Source: Alphaproteobacteria bacterium
Lineage (GTDB): Bacteria > Pseudomonadota > Alphaproteobacteria > Rhodobacterales > Rhodobacteraceae
Length of the DNA: 64,000 nt
Assembly: GCA_030433335.1 (NCBI GenBank)
Contig: JAUILL010000014.1
Coordinates: forward strand, 1 to 64,000
Direction: 5' to 3'
Shown: positions 49,069 to 59,905 of the stretch, piece after piece
Numbering within the stretch: the first letter of the stretch is position 1
Layout of the letters: each line of letters begins with the position of its first letter
Notes under the pieces: generated by a model
The model's input: the letters and a program-made list of their open reading frames with translations, nothing else
Told to the model about the DNA's origin: nothing
Database searches by the model: none
Made by a program: the position numbers and the translations under genes

Positions 49069-49941
49069 ATGCCAAGCCTTAAGGACCTTAAAAACCGGAT
49101 CGCGAGCGTGAAATCCACGCGCAAGATCACCAAGGCCATGCAGATGGTGGCCGCCGCAAAACTGCGGCGGGCACAGGATGCAGCCGAGGCAGCGCGCCCC
49201 TACTCGGAGCGTTTCAATGCTGTCATGGCAAGCCTTGCTGCATCGGTTGGTGGTTCTGACACTGCGCCCCGCCTTCTGGCGGGGACTGGGTCGGACCAAG
49301 TGCAACTTCTCATCGTGATGACCGCAGAACGCGGTCTTTGCGGCGGCTTCAACAGCTCGATCGTGAAGCTGGCCCGTCAAAAGGCCAACGAACTGAAAGC
49401 AGCTGGCAAGACGGTTAAAATTCTGACCGTCGGCAAGAAAGGCCGCGAACAGCTCAAGCGTGATCTGGGTGATCTCATGATCGGCCACGTAGACCTCTCC
49501 GAGGTGAAGCGTATCGGTTATGACAACGCACAGGCCATCGCAAAGGACGTGCTGGCGCGTTTCGACGCTGGTGAATTCGACGTAGCGACCATCTTCTACG
49601 CCCAATTCCAGTCGGTGATCTCGCAGATCCCGACCGCACAACAGATCATCCCCGCGCAGTTCGAAGCAACTGCCGAGGAAACCGGTCCGCTCTATGACTA
49701 CGAGCCCAGCGAAGAAGCCATTCTGGCTGACCTGCTGCCGCGCGGCGTCGCGACCCAGATCTTTGCTGCTCTTCTGGAAAACGGTGCATCGGAGCAGGGC
49801 GCTCGTATGTCGGCTATGGACAATGCGACCCGCAACGCGGGCGATATGATCGACCAGCTGACCATCGAATTCAACCGCTCGCGTCAGGCCGTTATTACGA
49901 ACGAGCTGATCGAAATTATCTCGGGCGCTGAGGCGCTCTAA
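49069..49941 (+). CDS. atpG: F1 ATP synthase gamma subunit
   Basis: 290 aa central rotor shaft. It begins [20 protein letters not shown] and ends [20 protein letters not shown], the two conserved coiled-coil helices. The gene is 19 bp downstream of atpA and 21 bp upstream of atpD. Confidence 0.97.
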   Translation: MPSLKDLKNRIASVKSTRKITKAMQMVAAAKLRRAQDAAEAARPYSERFNAVMASLAASVGGSDTAPRLLAGTGSDQVQLLIVMTAERGLCGGFNSSIVKLARQKANELKAAGKTVKILTVGKKGREQLKRDLGDLMIGHVDLSEVKRIGYDNAQAIAKDVLARFDAGEFDVATIFYAQFQSVISQIPTAQQIIPAQFEATAEETGPLYDYEPSEEAILADLLPRGVATQIFAALLENGASEQGARMSAMDNATRNAGDMIDQLTIEFNRSRQAVITNELIEIISGAEAL

Positions 49942-51384
<1,443 letters not shown>

Positions 51385-51406
51385 ACCCTGCGGAAGGAGG
51401 CCCTGA

Positions 51407-51805
51407 ATGGCTGATATGGTTCAATTCGATCTGGTCTGCCCCGAGCGTAGCCTCGCATCGGGCAAAGCCAGCGAAGTACTGATCCCCGGCGCCGAGGGCG
51501 AACTGACCGCGGGCCCCGGCCACGAGCCGATGCTGACCACTCTCCGTCCCGGTTTCCTCCGGGCGGAGCTGGAAGGCGGAGCGCAAGACTTCGTTGTGAC
51601 CCACGGGTTCGTCGAAGTTTCGGCTGAATCGGTTTCGGTGATTGCCGAGCGCGCTTTTGCAGCGGCCGACGTTGCCCGCCCCGATCTGGAAGCGATCCTC
51701 GAAGAGGCACGCGACCGGATGGAGCAGGCCGCCGAGGACGAAGAGCGTCACGGTCTGGAACGCTTTGTTGCCGATCTGGTCCACTTGATCGACCAGATGG
51801 ACTAA
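51407..51805 (+). CDS. atpC: F1 ATP synthase epsilon subunit
   Basis: 132 aa. The N-terminal beta sandwich (DLVCPERSLASGKASEVLIPGAEGELT) is clear. The C-terminal helical part (AADVARPDLEAILEEARDRM) is present. GGAAGGAGG precedes ATG 51407. It is last in the operon. The F0 genes are not in the window, as is normal for this group. Confidence 0.93.
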   Translation: MADMVQFDLVCPERSLASGKASEVLIPGAEGELTAGPGHEPMLTTLRPGFLRAELEGGAQDFVVTHGFVEVSAESVSVIAERAFAAADVARPDLEAILEEARDRMEQAAEDEERHGLERFVADLVHLIDQMD

Positions 51806-51827
51806 AGTCCACCGACACACACTATAC

Positions 51828-51864
51828 AAAAGGCCCGCCTTGCATTCATAAGGCGGGCCTTTTA
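51828..51864 (+). terminator. Rho-independent terminator of the atp operon
   Basis: AAAAGGCCCGCCTT-GCATTCAT-AAGGCGGGCCTTTT is a perfect 14-bp stem with an eight-base loop, followed by AGTTTTT. Confidence 0.92.
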
Positions 51865-51920
51865 GTTTTTCCGGCTAAGGTTAGTTTTATTTAAATAAGT
51901 TACGCGGTATCTGAAGTGAC

Positions 51921-52271
51921 ATGAAGCGTCTGAACACCTTTCAAGTCGGAATCGACAGCGGCGATATCGTGCTCTTTTCGGATTTCGAAGAGGGTGGAGA
52001 GATGTGGCGCGGCTCTGGCCCCCGCGATCGCGTCAAAAAGATTAAGTTTTCCGCGAAATATCAGGATCCGCCGTCGGTGACGGTCGGCTTGTCCCTATGG
52101 GACTTGGACTCGGACACGAACGTGCGTGTCGAGATCACGGCAGAGAATATTACAATTCAGGGATTTGATTTGGTGTTCCGCACTTGGGGAGACACCCGTA
52201 TCGCCCGCGCTCGGGCGTCGTGGCAGGCCATTGGCAGCCTGCCACACGAGGATGACTGGCAGCTCTATTAA
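51921..52271 (+). CDS. H-type lectin domain protein
   Basis: 116 aa single domain. [40 protein letters not shown] and [20 protein letters not shown] follow the discoidin-II-type H-type lectin order, and ARASWQAIG closes it. There is no signal peptide, so it is predicted cytoplasmic or delivered another way. It sits alone between the atp terminator and convergent prs. H-type lectins bind GalNAc-type sugars in eukaryotes; the ligand here is unknown. Confidence 0.82.
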   Translation: MKRLNTFQVGIDSGDIVLFSDFEEGGEMWRGSGPRDRVKKIKFSAKYQDPPSVTVGLSLWDLDSDTNVRVEITAENITIQGFDLVFRTWGDTRIARARASWQAIGSLPHEDDWQLY

Positions 52272-53290
52272 CCGCCGTTGCCGTTGTACAGGCCTTCGTA
52301 GATCGGAACCAGGGTATCGGTTTCGAACAGCGAGGACACCGAGGTGCCGTTCCAGATGTTCAGGATACCCTGCGCGAACACAGGCGCTGTCGGCACGATA
52401 CGGATATTCGGGCAGTCGAGAATCGCTTGGGTCGGCTCGATGGTGTCGGTGATCACGAGGCTCTTCATAACCGACTTGCTCACACGCTCGACCGCGGGGC
52501 CGGACATGACGCCGTGGGTGATGTAGCTGTGCACTTCGGTCGCGCCTGCGTCCATCAGCACTTCGGCAGCCTTGCAGAGGGTGCCAGCGGTGTCACAGAG
52601 GTCGTCGACGATGATACACTTCTTACCGGTCACGTCACCGATCACGGTCATTTCTGCGACTTCACCGGGCTTCTCACGGCGCTTGTCGACGATCGCCAGT
52701 GGGGCGTTGATCCGCTTGGCCAGTTCGCGGGCGCGGGCCACACCGCCAACGTCGGGCGAGATCACCATGACGTCTTCCATGCTGCCGAAGTGGTGCTGGA
52801 TATCCAGCGCGAAAATCGGCGCCGCATAGAGGTTGTCTACGGGAATGTCGAAGAAACCCTGAATCTGCGCAGCGTGCAGGTCCATGGTCAGGATGCGCTC
52901 AATCCCAGCGCGGGTCAGCATGTTAGCGACCAGTTTCGCGCTGATGGGGGTGCGAGCCTTAGTGCGGCGGTCCTGACGGGCGTAGCCGAAGTAGGGGATC
53001 ACGGCGGTAATGCGACCAGCCGACGAGCGGCGCAGGGCGTCAGCCATGATCAGCAGTTCCATCAGGTGGTCGTTCGCCGGCTTCGACGTCGACTGGATGA
53101 TGAACATGTCTTCGCCACGGACGTTCTCGAAAACCTCGACAAAGATTTCGGCATCGTTAAAGCGTTCTACACGGGCATCGACCAGACCCACATTCATCCC
53201 GCGATGCATCGACATGCGGCGTGCAATCGATTTCGCGAGGGTCATGTTGGCATTGCCAGAAATCAGCTTAGGTTCGGTGAGAGAGGGCAT
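52268..53290 (-). CDS. prs: Ribose-phosphate pyrophosphokinase
   Basis: 340 aa enzyme making PRPP from ribose 5-phosphate and [41 protein letters not shown], the [12 protein letters not shown] loop and the PRPP-binding [13 protein letters not shown] are all intact. It is slightly longer than the usual 310-320 aa because of a short extra C-terminal segment ([16 protein letters not shown], then NGNGG). It is convergent with the lectin gene, overlapping by 4 bp. Confidence 0.96.
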   Translation of the reverse strand: MPSLTEPKLISGNANMTLAKSIARRMSMHRGMNVGLVDARVERFNDAEIFVEVFENVRGEDMFIIQSTSKPANDHLMELLIMADALRRSSAGRITAVIPYFGYARQDRRTKARTPISAKLVANMLTRAGIERILTMDLHAAQIQGFFDIPVDNLYAAPIFALDIQHHFGSMEDVMVISPDVGGVARARELAKRINAPLAIVDKRREKPGEVAEMTVIGDVTGKKCIIVDDLCDTAGTLCKAAEVLMDAGATEVHSYITHGVMSGPAVERVSKSVMKSLVITDTIEPTQAILDCPNIRIVPTAPVFAQGILNIWNGTSVSSLFETDTLVPIYEGLYNGNGG

Positions 53291-53392
53291 GAGCTGCGTC
53301 CTAGAAGGGGAGTTATGACGGATTCGTGACGTTGGCTTCGCTTAACACGCGGTTACCTTCACGCCAAGCAACGGAAGCACGGGAGGGCTTCA

Positions 53393-53992
53393 ATGCCGCA
53401 TATCGACTACTACTTCTCAACCCTGTCACCTTATGCCTATCTCGCCGGACAACGTCTGGAAGAGATCGCGTCCAAGCATGGGGCCGAGATCACCTACAAG
53501 CCGCTGGATATCATGGTGCTTTTCCCGCGGACGGGGGGCGCAGCGCCCAAGGACCGGCACCCTGCGCGGCTGGAATACCGCGCTCAGGAATTGCCCCGTC
53601 AAGCCAAGAAATCCGGCCTGCCGTTCAATTTCCGTCCGATGTTCTGGCCTACAAATGCGGCCCCGTCGAGCTATGCGATCATCGCTGCGCAAAAAGCGGG
53701 TGGCGGCGATGTCGGTGCGCTGGTCCGGACGATTCTTCGGGCGTCTTGGGCCGAGGAAAAAGACATCGCCGAAGATGCCGTCGTGCGCGCGGCCCTAGAG
53801 GCATGTCGCTTTGATCCAAAGATCGCGGACAGCGGTTTGCTGGTTGGGGCGGAAACCTACGCAGCCAATCTGGAAGAAGCGGTGTCCAAGGGGGTGTTCG
53901 GCTCGCCCTTCTACATCGTGGATGGGACAGAGAAGTTCTGGGGGCAGGATCGGCTTGATGATCTGGACGCATTCCTCTCTGGCGACTTGTGA
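53393..53992 (+). CDS. 2-hydroxychromene-2-carboxylate isomerase-like protein (kappa-GST/DsbA fold)
   Basis: 199 aa. IDYYFSTLSPYAYLAG at the start and GVFGSPFYIVDGTEKFWGQDRLDDL at the end are the HCCA isomerase/kappa-GST hallmarks; the Ser of FSTLSP is the usual glutathione-activating residue. The family isomerises ring-opened naphthalene intermediates, but many members in marine bacteria are general GSH-dependent enzymes. No naphthalene genes are nearby. Confidence 0.85.
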   Translation: MPHIDYYFSTLSPYAYLAGQRLEEIASKHGAEITYKPLDIMVLFPRTGGAAPKDRHPARLEYRAQELPRQAKKSGLPFNFRPMFWPTNAAPSSYAIIAAQKAGGGDVGALVRTILRASWAEEKDIAEDAVVRAALEACRFDPKIADSGLLVGAETYAANLEEAVSKGVFGSPFYIVDGTEKFWGQDRLDDLDAFLSGDL

Positions 53993-54031
53993 GCGAATAT
54001 ATGGTGTGTCCGCGGTTTGCGGGCGCATCAT

Positions 54032-54059
54032 TTAGACTTAAAGCGAATCGTTTTATAAT
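54032..54059 (+). promoter_or_regulatory. Possible promoter upstream of polA
   Basis: A perfect TATAAT at 54054-54059 is preceded by a weak TTAGAC at 54032-54037 (16-bp spacing). It lies about 165 bp before the polA start in a 230-bp AT-richer gap that holds no other supported feature. Confidence 0.35.
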
Positions 54060-54222
54060 TTCTAGAAATAAAGAAATTAGCTTCTGCGCCTATTCATCTG
54101 GCTGATTTCTCGGGAAATCCAGACCCATACACTTGCCAGAAACGCGCCTCCCATGCATCCGCGCTGGAAGAGGCGTTCTGGACGTGGCATTACCGGACCC
54201 AACAGCAGGAAGGAGCGCATTC

Positions 54223-57030
54223 ATGAGCACGACATTCGGCAAAGGCTGCCATCTGCACCTCATCGACGGGTCCGCTTTCATCTTTCGGGCCTACCATGCG
54301 CTTCCGCCCTTGACCCGCAAGTCGGATGGGCTGCCGATCGGAGCGGTCAGTGGCTTCTGCAACATGCTCCAGCGCTATGTCGAGGGGACCAGCGGTGCCG
54401 ATGCACCCACCCACCTTGCTGTGATTTTCGACAAGGGCAGCCACACCTTCCGCAACGACATGTACGACCAGTACAAAGCCAACCGTGAGGCGATGCCCGA
54501 AGACCTGCGCCCGCAGATCCCGCTGACCCGCGAGGCTACCCGTGCGTTCAACATCGCCTGCGAGGAGATGGAGGGCTACGAGGCCGACGACATCATCGCA
54601 ACGCTCTGCCATCAGGCGCGGGATGCGGGCGGGCGTGTGACCATAGTGTCCTCGGACAAAGACTTGATGCAGTTGGTCGGCGACGGCGTGGTGATGTTCG
54701 ACGCCATGAAGAACAAGCTGATCGACCGCGAAGGCGTCGAAGAGAAGTTCGGCGTGGGCCCAGAGCGGGTCGTGGACGTGCAGGCCTTGGCTGGTGACAG
54801 CGTAGATAACGTGCCCGGCGCGCCCGGTATCGGAATCAAGACTGCGGCGTTGCTGATCAACGAATACGGTAGCCTCGAGGATCTGCTGGACCGCGCGGAA
54901 GAGATCAAGCAGCCCAAGCGCCGCCAGACCTTGATCGAGAAGCGGGATCAGATCGAGCTGTCCAAGAAGCTCGTGCAGCTGGACTGCGCGACCCCGCTGG
55001 AGTTCACGCTGGACGATCTGGAAATCCGCGATCCTGATCCTGAAGTGTTGCTCGGCTTCCTCGCCAAGATGGAATTCCGCACGCTGACCAAGCGCATTGC
55101 CGATGCTTTGGACGCCGAGGCGCCGGTGATCGAGGACAAGGCCCCGACCGCCCCTGCAGCAGCCGATTCCGCTCCGGTCGAAGACGTCCCATTCGAGCCT
55201 GAGAATTACACCTGCCTGACCGACGCCGCGCAGCTGGAAGAGTGGATCGCAGTCATCCGCCAGCAGGGCTATGTGGCCATCGATACCGAAACCACCGCAC
55301 TCGACGAGATGGTTGCTGATCTTGTCGGCGTGTCCCTGTCCACCGAGGCGGGCAAGGCGTGCTACATCCCTGTCGGACACACCATCGGCGATGGCGATCT
55401 GTTCGGCGGCGCGGAAAAGGCCGAAGGGCAGATGGATTTCGACACCTGCCTGTCGCTGCTGAAACCGGTGCTCGAGGATGCTTCGGTTCTGAAGATTTTC
55501 CAGAACGCCAAGTACGACATCAAGATTTTCCAGAATTACGGGATCACAGTGCAGGGCATCGCGGACACCATGCTGATGTCCTATGCGCTCTATTCCGGTT
55601 TGCACGGACACGGAATGGACGCCCTGTCTGAACGCTATCTGGGGCACAATCCGATCCCGATCAAAGAGCTGATTGGTAGTGGCAAATCCATGATCACCTT
55701 TGACAAGGTGGATGTGGAGAAGGCGACCCGTTATGCGGCTGAGGATGCGGACATCACGCTTCGCCTCTGGCAGAAGTTCCAGCCCGAGCTACACCGCGAA
55801 AAAGTCACCCGCGTGTACGAACGCCTCGAACGCCCCTTGGTGCCTGTGCTGGCCCAGATGGAGCGCGAAGGCGTGCTGGTGGACCGCGATACACTCAGCC
55901 GGATGTCAAACGCCTTTGCCCAGAAAATGGCGATGCTCGAGGAAGAGATCCACGAGCTTGCGGGCGAAAAGTTCAACGTGGGCAGCCCCAAGCAGCTTGG
56001 CGAAATCATGTTCGACAAGCTTGGATACGAGGGCGGCAAGAAGGGCAAGACGGGGGCCTATGCCACTGGGGCGGATATTCTAGAAGATCTGTCCACCGAG
56101 CATGAACTACCCGGCCGCGTTCTGGACTGGCGCCAGTTGTCCAAGCTGAAATCGACCTACACGGACGCGCTGCAAGACCACATCAACCCCGACACGGGCC
56201 GCGTGCACACGAGCTACATGCAGACCGGCGCGGCAACGGGGCGTTTGTCCTCGACCGATCCGAATCTGCAGAACATCCCGATCCGCAGCGAAGAGGGCCG
56301 CCGTATCCGCGAGGCCTTCATCGCGCCCGAAGGTAAAGTTCTGGTCGCGCTCGACTACAGCCAGATCGAACTGCGCATTCTGGCTCACGTGGCCGGCATC
56401 GACAGCCTGAAAGAGGCCTTCCGTGAAGGGCAAGACATTCACGCTGCAACCGCGTCCGAAATGTTCGGTGTACCGTTGGATGAAATGACGCCTGAAGTCC
56501 GCCGTCAGGCCAAGGCGATTAACTTTGGCGTCATCTACGGGATTTCCGGCTTCGGTCTCGCCCGCAACCTGCGCATCCCTCGGGCCGAGGCTCAGGGCTT
56601 CATCGACCGCTATTTTGAGCGCTTTCCCGGCATCAAAGACTACATGGACGACACCGTGAAGTTCGCTAAAGAGCATCTGTTCGTGGAAACCATGTTCGGC
56701 CGAAAAATCCATACGCCCGAGATCGCGGCCAAGGGTCCCCGCGCCGGCTTTGCCAAACGTGCAGCGATCAACGCGCCGATTCAGGGGACCGCCGCGGACA
56801 TCATCCGCCGTGCGATGATCCGGATGCCTGACGCCATTGCTGATCTGCCTGCGAAAATGCTGCTGCAGGTGCACGACGAATTGCTGTTCGAAGTCGAAGA
56901 AAATGCGGTCGACGATTTGATCAAAACAGCCAAGGATGTGATGGAAGGCTCTGCAATGCCTGCTATCCATTTGGATGTGCCACTGATCGTAGATGCGGGC
57001 CGTGGAAAAAGTTGGGCCGAGGCGCACTAA
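54223..57030 (+). CDS. polA: DNA polymerase I
   Basis: 935 aa with all three parts. The 5'-nuclease domain (about 1-300) has IDGSAFIFRAYHALPP, EADDIIATL and VVDVQALAGDSVDNVPG. The 3'-5' exonuclease domain (about 340-525) keeps AIDTETTALDEM (DxE) and is probably active. The polymerase domain has motif A ALDYSQIELRILAHVAG, motif B RRQAKAINFGVIYGISGFG and motif C LQVHDELLFEVEE. ATG 54223 follows AGGAAGGAG. It has roles in Okazaki-fragment processing and repair. Confidence 0.97.
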   Translation: MSTTFGKGCHLHLIDGSAFIFRAYHALPPLTRKSDGLPIGAVSGFCNMLQRYVEGTSGADAPTHLAVIFDKGSHTFRNDMYDQYKANREAMPEDLRPQIPLTREATRAFNIACEEMEGYEADDIIATLCHQARDAGGRVTIVSSDKDLMQLVGDGVVMFDAMKNKLIDREGVEEKFGVGPERVVDVQALAGDSVDNVPGAPGIGIKTAALLINEYGSLEDLLDRAEEIKQPKRRQTLIEKRDQIELSKKLVQLDCATPLEFTLDDLEIRDPDPEVLLGFLAKMEFRTLTKRIADALDAEAPVIEDKAPTAPAAADSAPVEDVPFEPENYTCLTDAAQLEEWIAVIRQQGYVAIDTETTALDEMVADLVGVSLSTEAGKACYIPVGHTIGDGDLFGGAEKAEGQMDFDTCLSLLKPVLEDASVLKIFQNAKYDIKIFQNYGITVQGIADTMLMSYALYSGLHGHGMDALSERYLGHNPIPIKELIGSGKSMITFDKVDVEKATRYAAEDADITLRLWQKFQPELHREKVTRVYERLERPLVPVLAQMEREGVLVDRDTLSRMSNAFAQKMAMLEEEIHELAGEKFNVGSPKQLGEIMFDKLGYEGGKKGKTGAYATGADILEDLSTEHELPGRVLDWRQLSKLKSTYTDALQDHINPDTGRVHTSYMQTGAATGRLSSTDPNLQNIPIRSEEGRRIREAFIAPEGKVLVALDYSQIELRILAHVAGIDSLKEAFREGQDIHAATASEMFGVPLDEMTPEVRRQAKAINFGVIYGISGFGLARNLRIPRAEAQGFIDRYFERFPGIKDYMDDTVKFAKEHLFVETMFGRKIHTPEIAAKGPRAGFAKRAAINAPIQGTAADIIRRAMIRMPDAIADLPAKMLLQVHDELLFEVEENAVDDLIKTAKDVMEGSAMPAIHLDVPLIVDAGRGKSWAEAH

Positions 57031-57101
57031 TTGAAGAAAGTTCTGGAACAATAACGTGAAATCGGTGTTACCTTTCTGTGATTTCGAGGGGGAGCAAGAT
57101 T

Positions 57102-57893
57102 TTGAAAGTTCCTAAAAGTGTTGAATTTATTCATCGTGACCTGACTATTCGCGGCAGCTTCTATCAGATCCCGGCACCGATCGATTACGTGGTCTTGAAC
57201 CACGGATTTTCAAATAATCGCTACGGGACAGGTCGATTGTTTGTGCAGTTGGCGCGTGCGCTGCACGACGAGGGCTTTGCAGTTGTGACCTTTGATCGTC
57301 TCGGTCACGGGGAAAGCGACGGCGATTTTTCCGAGATTTTTGCCTCTGACGAAGTGCGCCAGCTCGAGGCGGTTCTGGCAACGCTCAAGCGGCGTAGTGG
57401 CAGGCCGGTTCATGTGGTTGGCCATTCGCTCGGCGGGATGGCTGCGGCGGTTCTGGCTGGGGAGAGGCCGGATCTGGTGAAGTCTCTGACACTCTGGGCA
57501 CCTGCTGCCAGCTTTGTGGAGGACATCGCTGCGGGCCACATCATGGGTGATCCGCTCCCTGCGAATCCGGGTGCAGAACTGTTTGACTTCGACGGACAGG
57601 GTGTCGGCGCGGCCTTTATCAGAGATGCAAAAACGTTTGATCCCTATGATGGACTGCTCCGTTTTCATGGCCCCGTGCAGTTGCACCACGCCGAGGATGA
57701 TCCAATTGTGCCCATCTCGGCGTCAGAGCGTTATCTGGACTGTTGGGGGGCTCAAGCGAACCTGCATCGCTACGCAATTGGAGGACATGGGTGGACACAG
57801 CTCGATGCGCGGGCACGTTTGGTGCAGAGCACTGTACGTTACATCGAAGCAGCGTCGAGCATGCTGAACTCGGGATTGCGCCCGGCCTGCTAG
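57102..57893 (+). CDS. Alpha/beta hydrolase
   Basis: 263 aa. The nucleophile elbow is GHSLGGMAAAVLAGERPD (Ser). The oxyanion region is VVLNHGFSNN, the acid is likely in HAEDDPIVPISASERY, and the catalytic His is in GGHGWTQ. VVTFDRLGHGESDGD is the usual hydrolase loop. The start is uncertain: TTG 57102 has GAGGGGGAG 7 bp upstream and is preferred over GTG 57078. Substrate unknown. Confidence 0.82.
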   Translation: MKVPKSVEFIHRDLTIRGSFYQIPAPIDYVVLNHGFSNNRYGTGRLFVQLARALHDEGFAVVTFDRLGHGESDGDFSEIFASDEVRQLEAVLATLKRRSGRPVHVVGHSLGGMAAAVLAGERPDLVKSLTLWAPAASFVEDIAAGHIMGDPLPANPGAELFDFDGQGVGAAFIRDAKTFDPYDGLLRFHGPVQLHHAEDDPIVPISASERYLDCWGAQANLHRYAIGGHGWTQLDARARLVQSTVRYIEAASSMLNSGLRPAC

Positions 57894-57909
57894 GCCGGCG
57901 CGAACAAAA

Positions 57910-58146
57910 TCAGGCGGCGTCGGGGGCGCGAACGACCATAGCGACCATCCGGCGGGCGACTGGGGCGACCATCAGCACAGCAGGGAACGCAACCAGCCAG
58001 CTTGAGCCCCACGCGCCCATCCACTCTGCGCCAAAATTCGGGACAAAGCCCAAGGCGCGGTAGGTCGCGATTCCAGAGACAAGGCAAGACATCATGCCCG
58101 ACAGGAACAGGCTGAACAGGTAGGGGGCATATTTCGGGTGGATCAT
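57910..58146 (-). CDS. DUF2798 small membrane protein
   Basis: 78 aa with two hydrophobic helices (about 9-32 and 46-66, SSWLVAFPAVLMVAPVARRM), the DUF2798 layout. The final region is basic. Function unknown. It is convergent with the alpha/beta hydrolase gene, 16 bp apart. Confidence 0.8.
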   Translation of the reverse strand: MIHPKYAPYLFSLFLSGMMSCLVSGIATYRALGFVPNFGAEWMGAWGSSWLVAFPAVLMVAPVARRMVAMVVRAPDAA

Positions 58147-58239
58147 TGCAGCGCTCCGATCAGATGGACGACAAGGGCACTAGCATACCCTCGGTCCCAA
58201 TGATGTGAAGGCGGCAATGGCGCACAGTCGGGCCTGCGA

Positions 58240-58815
58240 TTATTCCAGTTCTGCCGAAGGAATGATGGGGAAAAACTCTGTGCCAGAGACGACCCCGAAC
58301 CAGCGCATTCCCTCAAAGTCACGATGTTCGCCGCGGTCGATCAAGCGGTAGAAGCTTTTGCGATCGATCAGTGCTTCCAGCTCGTCTCGGACATGAACGT
58401 AGGGGGCAGGCTCGCCCGTGTCCGGATCTCGGACGACGCGGATCGGATGGGAGGCCCCTGCGCTGGTGCGGTCGCCAACATTAGTGACAAAGGTCAACAC
58501 CGGCGCACCCTCCGCCTCGGTGACATCGAAATCCACCGCGACGAATGGGGCATCATCCACTTGAATGCCGACTTTCTCTACAGGAGTGACGAGGAAATAT
58601 TTCCCGTCTTCGCGCTTCAGGATGGTCGAGAACAGCCGAACCAGCGGAGCACGCCCGATCGGGGTGCCGTTGTAGAACCAAGTGCCATCCCGCGCGATGC
58701 GCATATCCAGATCGCCGCAAAAGGGCGGATTCCATTTGTGGATCGGAGGCAGACCGCCTTTGGAAGCAGCACGGGCAGCGGCGGCAATGTCATCGGCGGA
58801 TGGCTTCACGCTCAT
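58240..58815 (-). CDS. DUF1285 protein
   Basis: 191 aa. PPIHKWNPPFCGDLDMRIARDG, TWFYNGTPIGRAPLVRLFS and DRKSFYRLIDRGEHRDFEG match DUF1285, a soluble family of unknown role. It is divergent from the MoxR operon, a conserved neighbourhood in Rhodobacteraceae. The stop is 93 bp from the DUF2798 start. Confidence 0.85.
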   Translation of the reverse strand: MSVKPSADDIAAAARAASKGGLPPIHKWNPPFCGDLDMRIARDGTWFYNGTPIGRAPLVRLFSTILKREDGKYFLVTPVEKVGIQVDDAPFVAVDFDVTEAEGAPVLTFVTNVGDRTSAGASHPIRVVRDPDTGEPAPYVHVRDELEALIDRKSFYRLIDRGEHRDFEGMRWFGVVSGTEFFPIIPSAELE

Positions 58816-58897
58816 GTGTTTTTAGTTCCCTTTTGCCATTTCGGAATCCTGAGATACCCTATCCGTATATAGCATTCCCCAGAGCAGGAGCCACACC

Positions 58898-59905
58898 ATG
58901 ACCGAAACCGCCGATCTGGTGTCCGAAATCGAAACCTTCGAGGAAAAACTGGCTCTTGCCCGCGAGTCGATTACCAAACGGTTCATTGGACAGACGCGTG
59001 TGGTCGATCTGACGCTGACTTCGCTGCTGTGTGGCGGTCACGGTCTGCTGATCGGTTTGCCCGGGTTGGGCAAGACGCGACTGGTTGAAACCCTGTCTAC
59101 GGTGATGGGACTGGACGGCAAGCGCGTTCAGTTCACACCGGATCTGATGCCCGCGGATATTCTGGGCTCCGAAGTGCTAGAGACGGATGCGGACGGGCGT
59201 CGCGCGTTCCGGTTCCTCGAGGGACCGGTGTTCTGCCAGCTTCTCATGGCCGACGAGATCAACCGCGCCAGCCCGCGCACTCAGTCTGCGCTCTTGCAGG
59301 CAATGCAGGAACGCGCAGTGTCTATCGGGGGCGAGACCCGATCGCTGCCCGCCCCGTTCCACGTGCTCGCCACCCAGAACCCTATCGACCAAGAGGGTAC
59401 CTATCCGTTGCCAGAGGCGCAGCTCGACCGTTTCCTCGTGCAAATCAATGTGCGCTATCCCGACCGCGAGACGGAAAAGGCGATCCTGCTGGCGACCACC
59501 GGCGCGACCGAAGAGGAATCGCGGCAGGTCTTCACAGCGGATGAACTGATTGCGGCACAGAAGCTGCTTCGACGGATGCCAGTGGGCGAGAGCGTGGTAG
59601 AGATGATTCTGGATTTGGTGCGGGTGTTCCGGCCCGAGGATCCGACCGCTTTGCCTGAAGTCATGCAGGACGTGTCTTGGGGCCCTGGACCGCGTGCGGC
59701 ACAGGCGCTGATGCTGGGCGTCCGGGCCGAAGCGATGCTGAGTGGTCGTCTTGCTCCGAGCGCCGAGGATGTGGCGCGTATGGCTGACCCAGTGCTGCGA
59801 CACCGGATGCAATTGACCTTTGCCGCACGGGCGCGGGGCCAACAGATCGAGGATGTGATTGCCAGCGGCGTCGCACGCATCACAGGGCACGAGGCCGCCG
59901 CGTGA
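58898..59905 (+). CDS. MoxR-family AAA+ ATPase
   Basis: 335 aa. The Walker A GLPGLGKT is at residues 53-60, Walker B is LLMADEINRASPRTQSALLQ, and sensor 1 is VLATQNPIDQEGTYPLPEAQ. MoxR proteins act as chaperone-like ATPases for cofactor or complex assembly with DUF58/vWA partners. Its stop overlaps the DUF58 gene by 4 bp. Confidence 0.93.
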   Translation: MTETADLVSEIETFEEKLALARESITKRFIGQTRVVDLTLTSLLCGGHGLLIGLPGLGKTRLVETLSTVMGLDGKRVQFTPDLMPADILGSEVLETDADGRRAFRFLEGPVFCQLLMADEINRASPRTQSALLQAMQERAVSIGGETRSLPAPFHVLATQNPIDQEGTYPLPEAQLDRFLVQINVRYPDRETEKAILLATTGATEEESRQVFTADELIAAQKLLRRMPVGESVVEMILDLVRVFRPEDPTALPEVMQDVSWGPGPRAAQALMLGVRAEAMLSGRLAPSAEDVARMADPVLRHRMQLTFAARARGQQIEDVIASGVARITGHEAAA

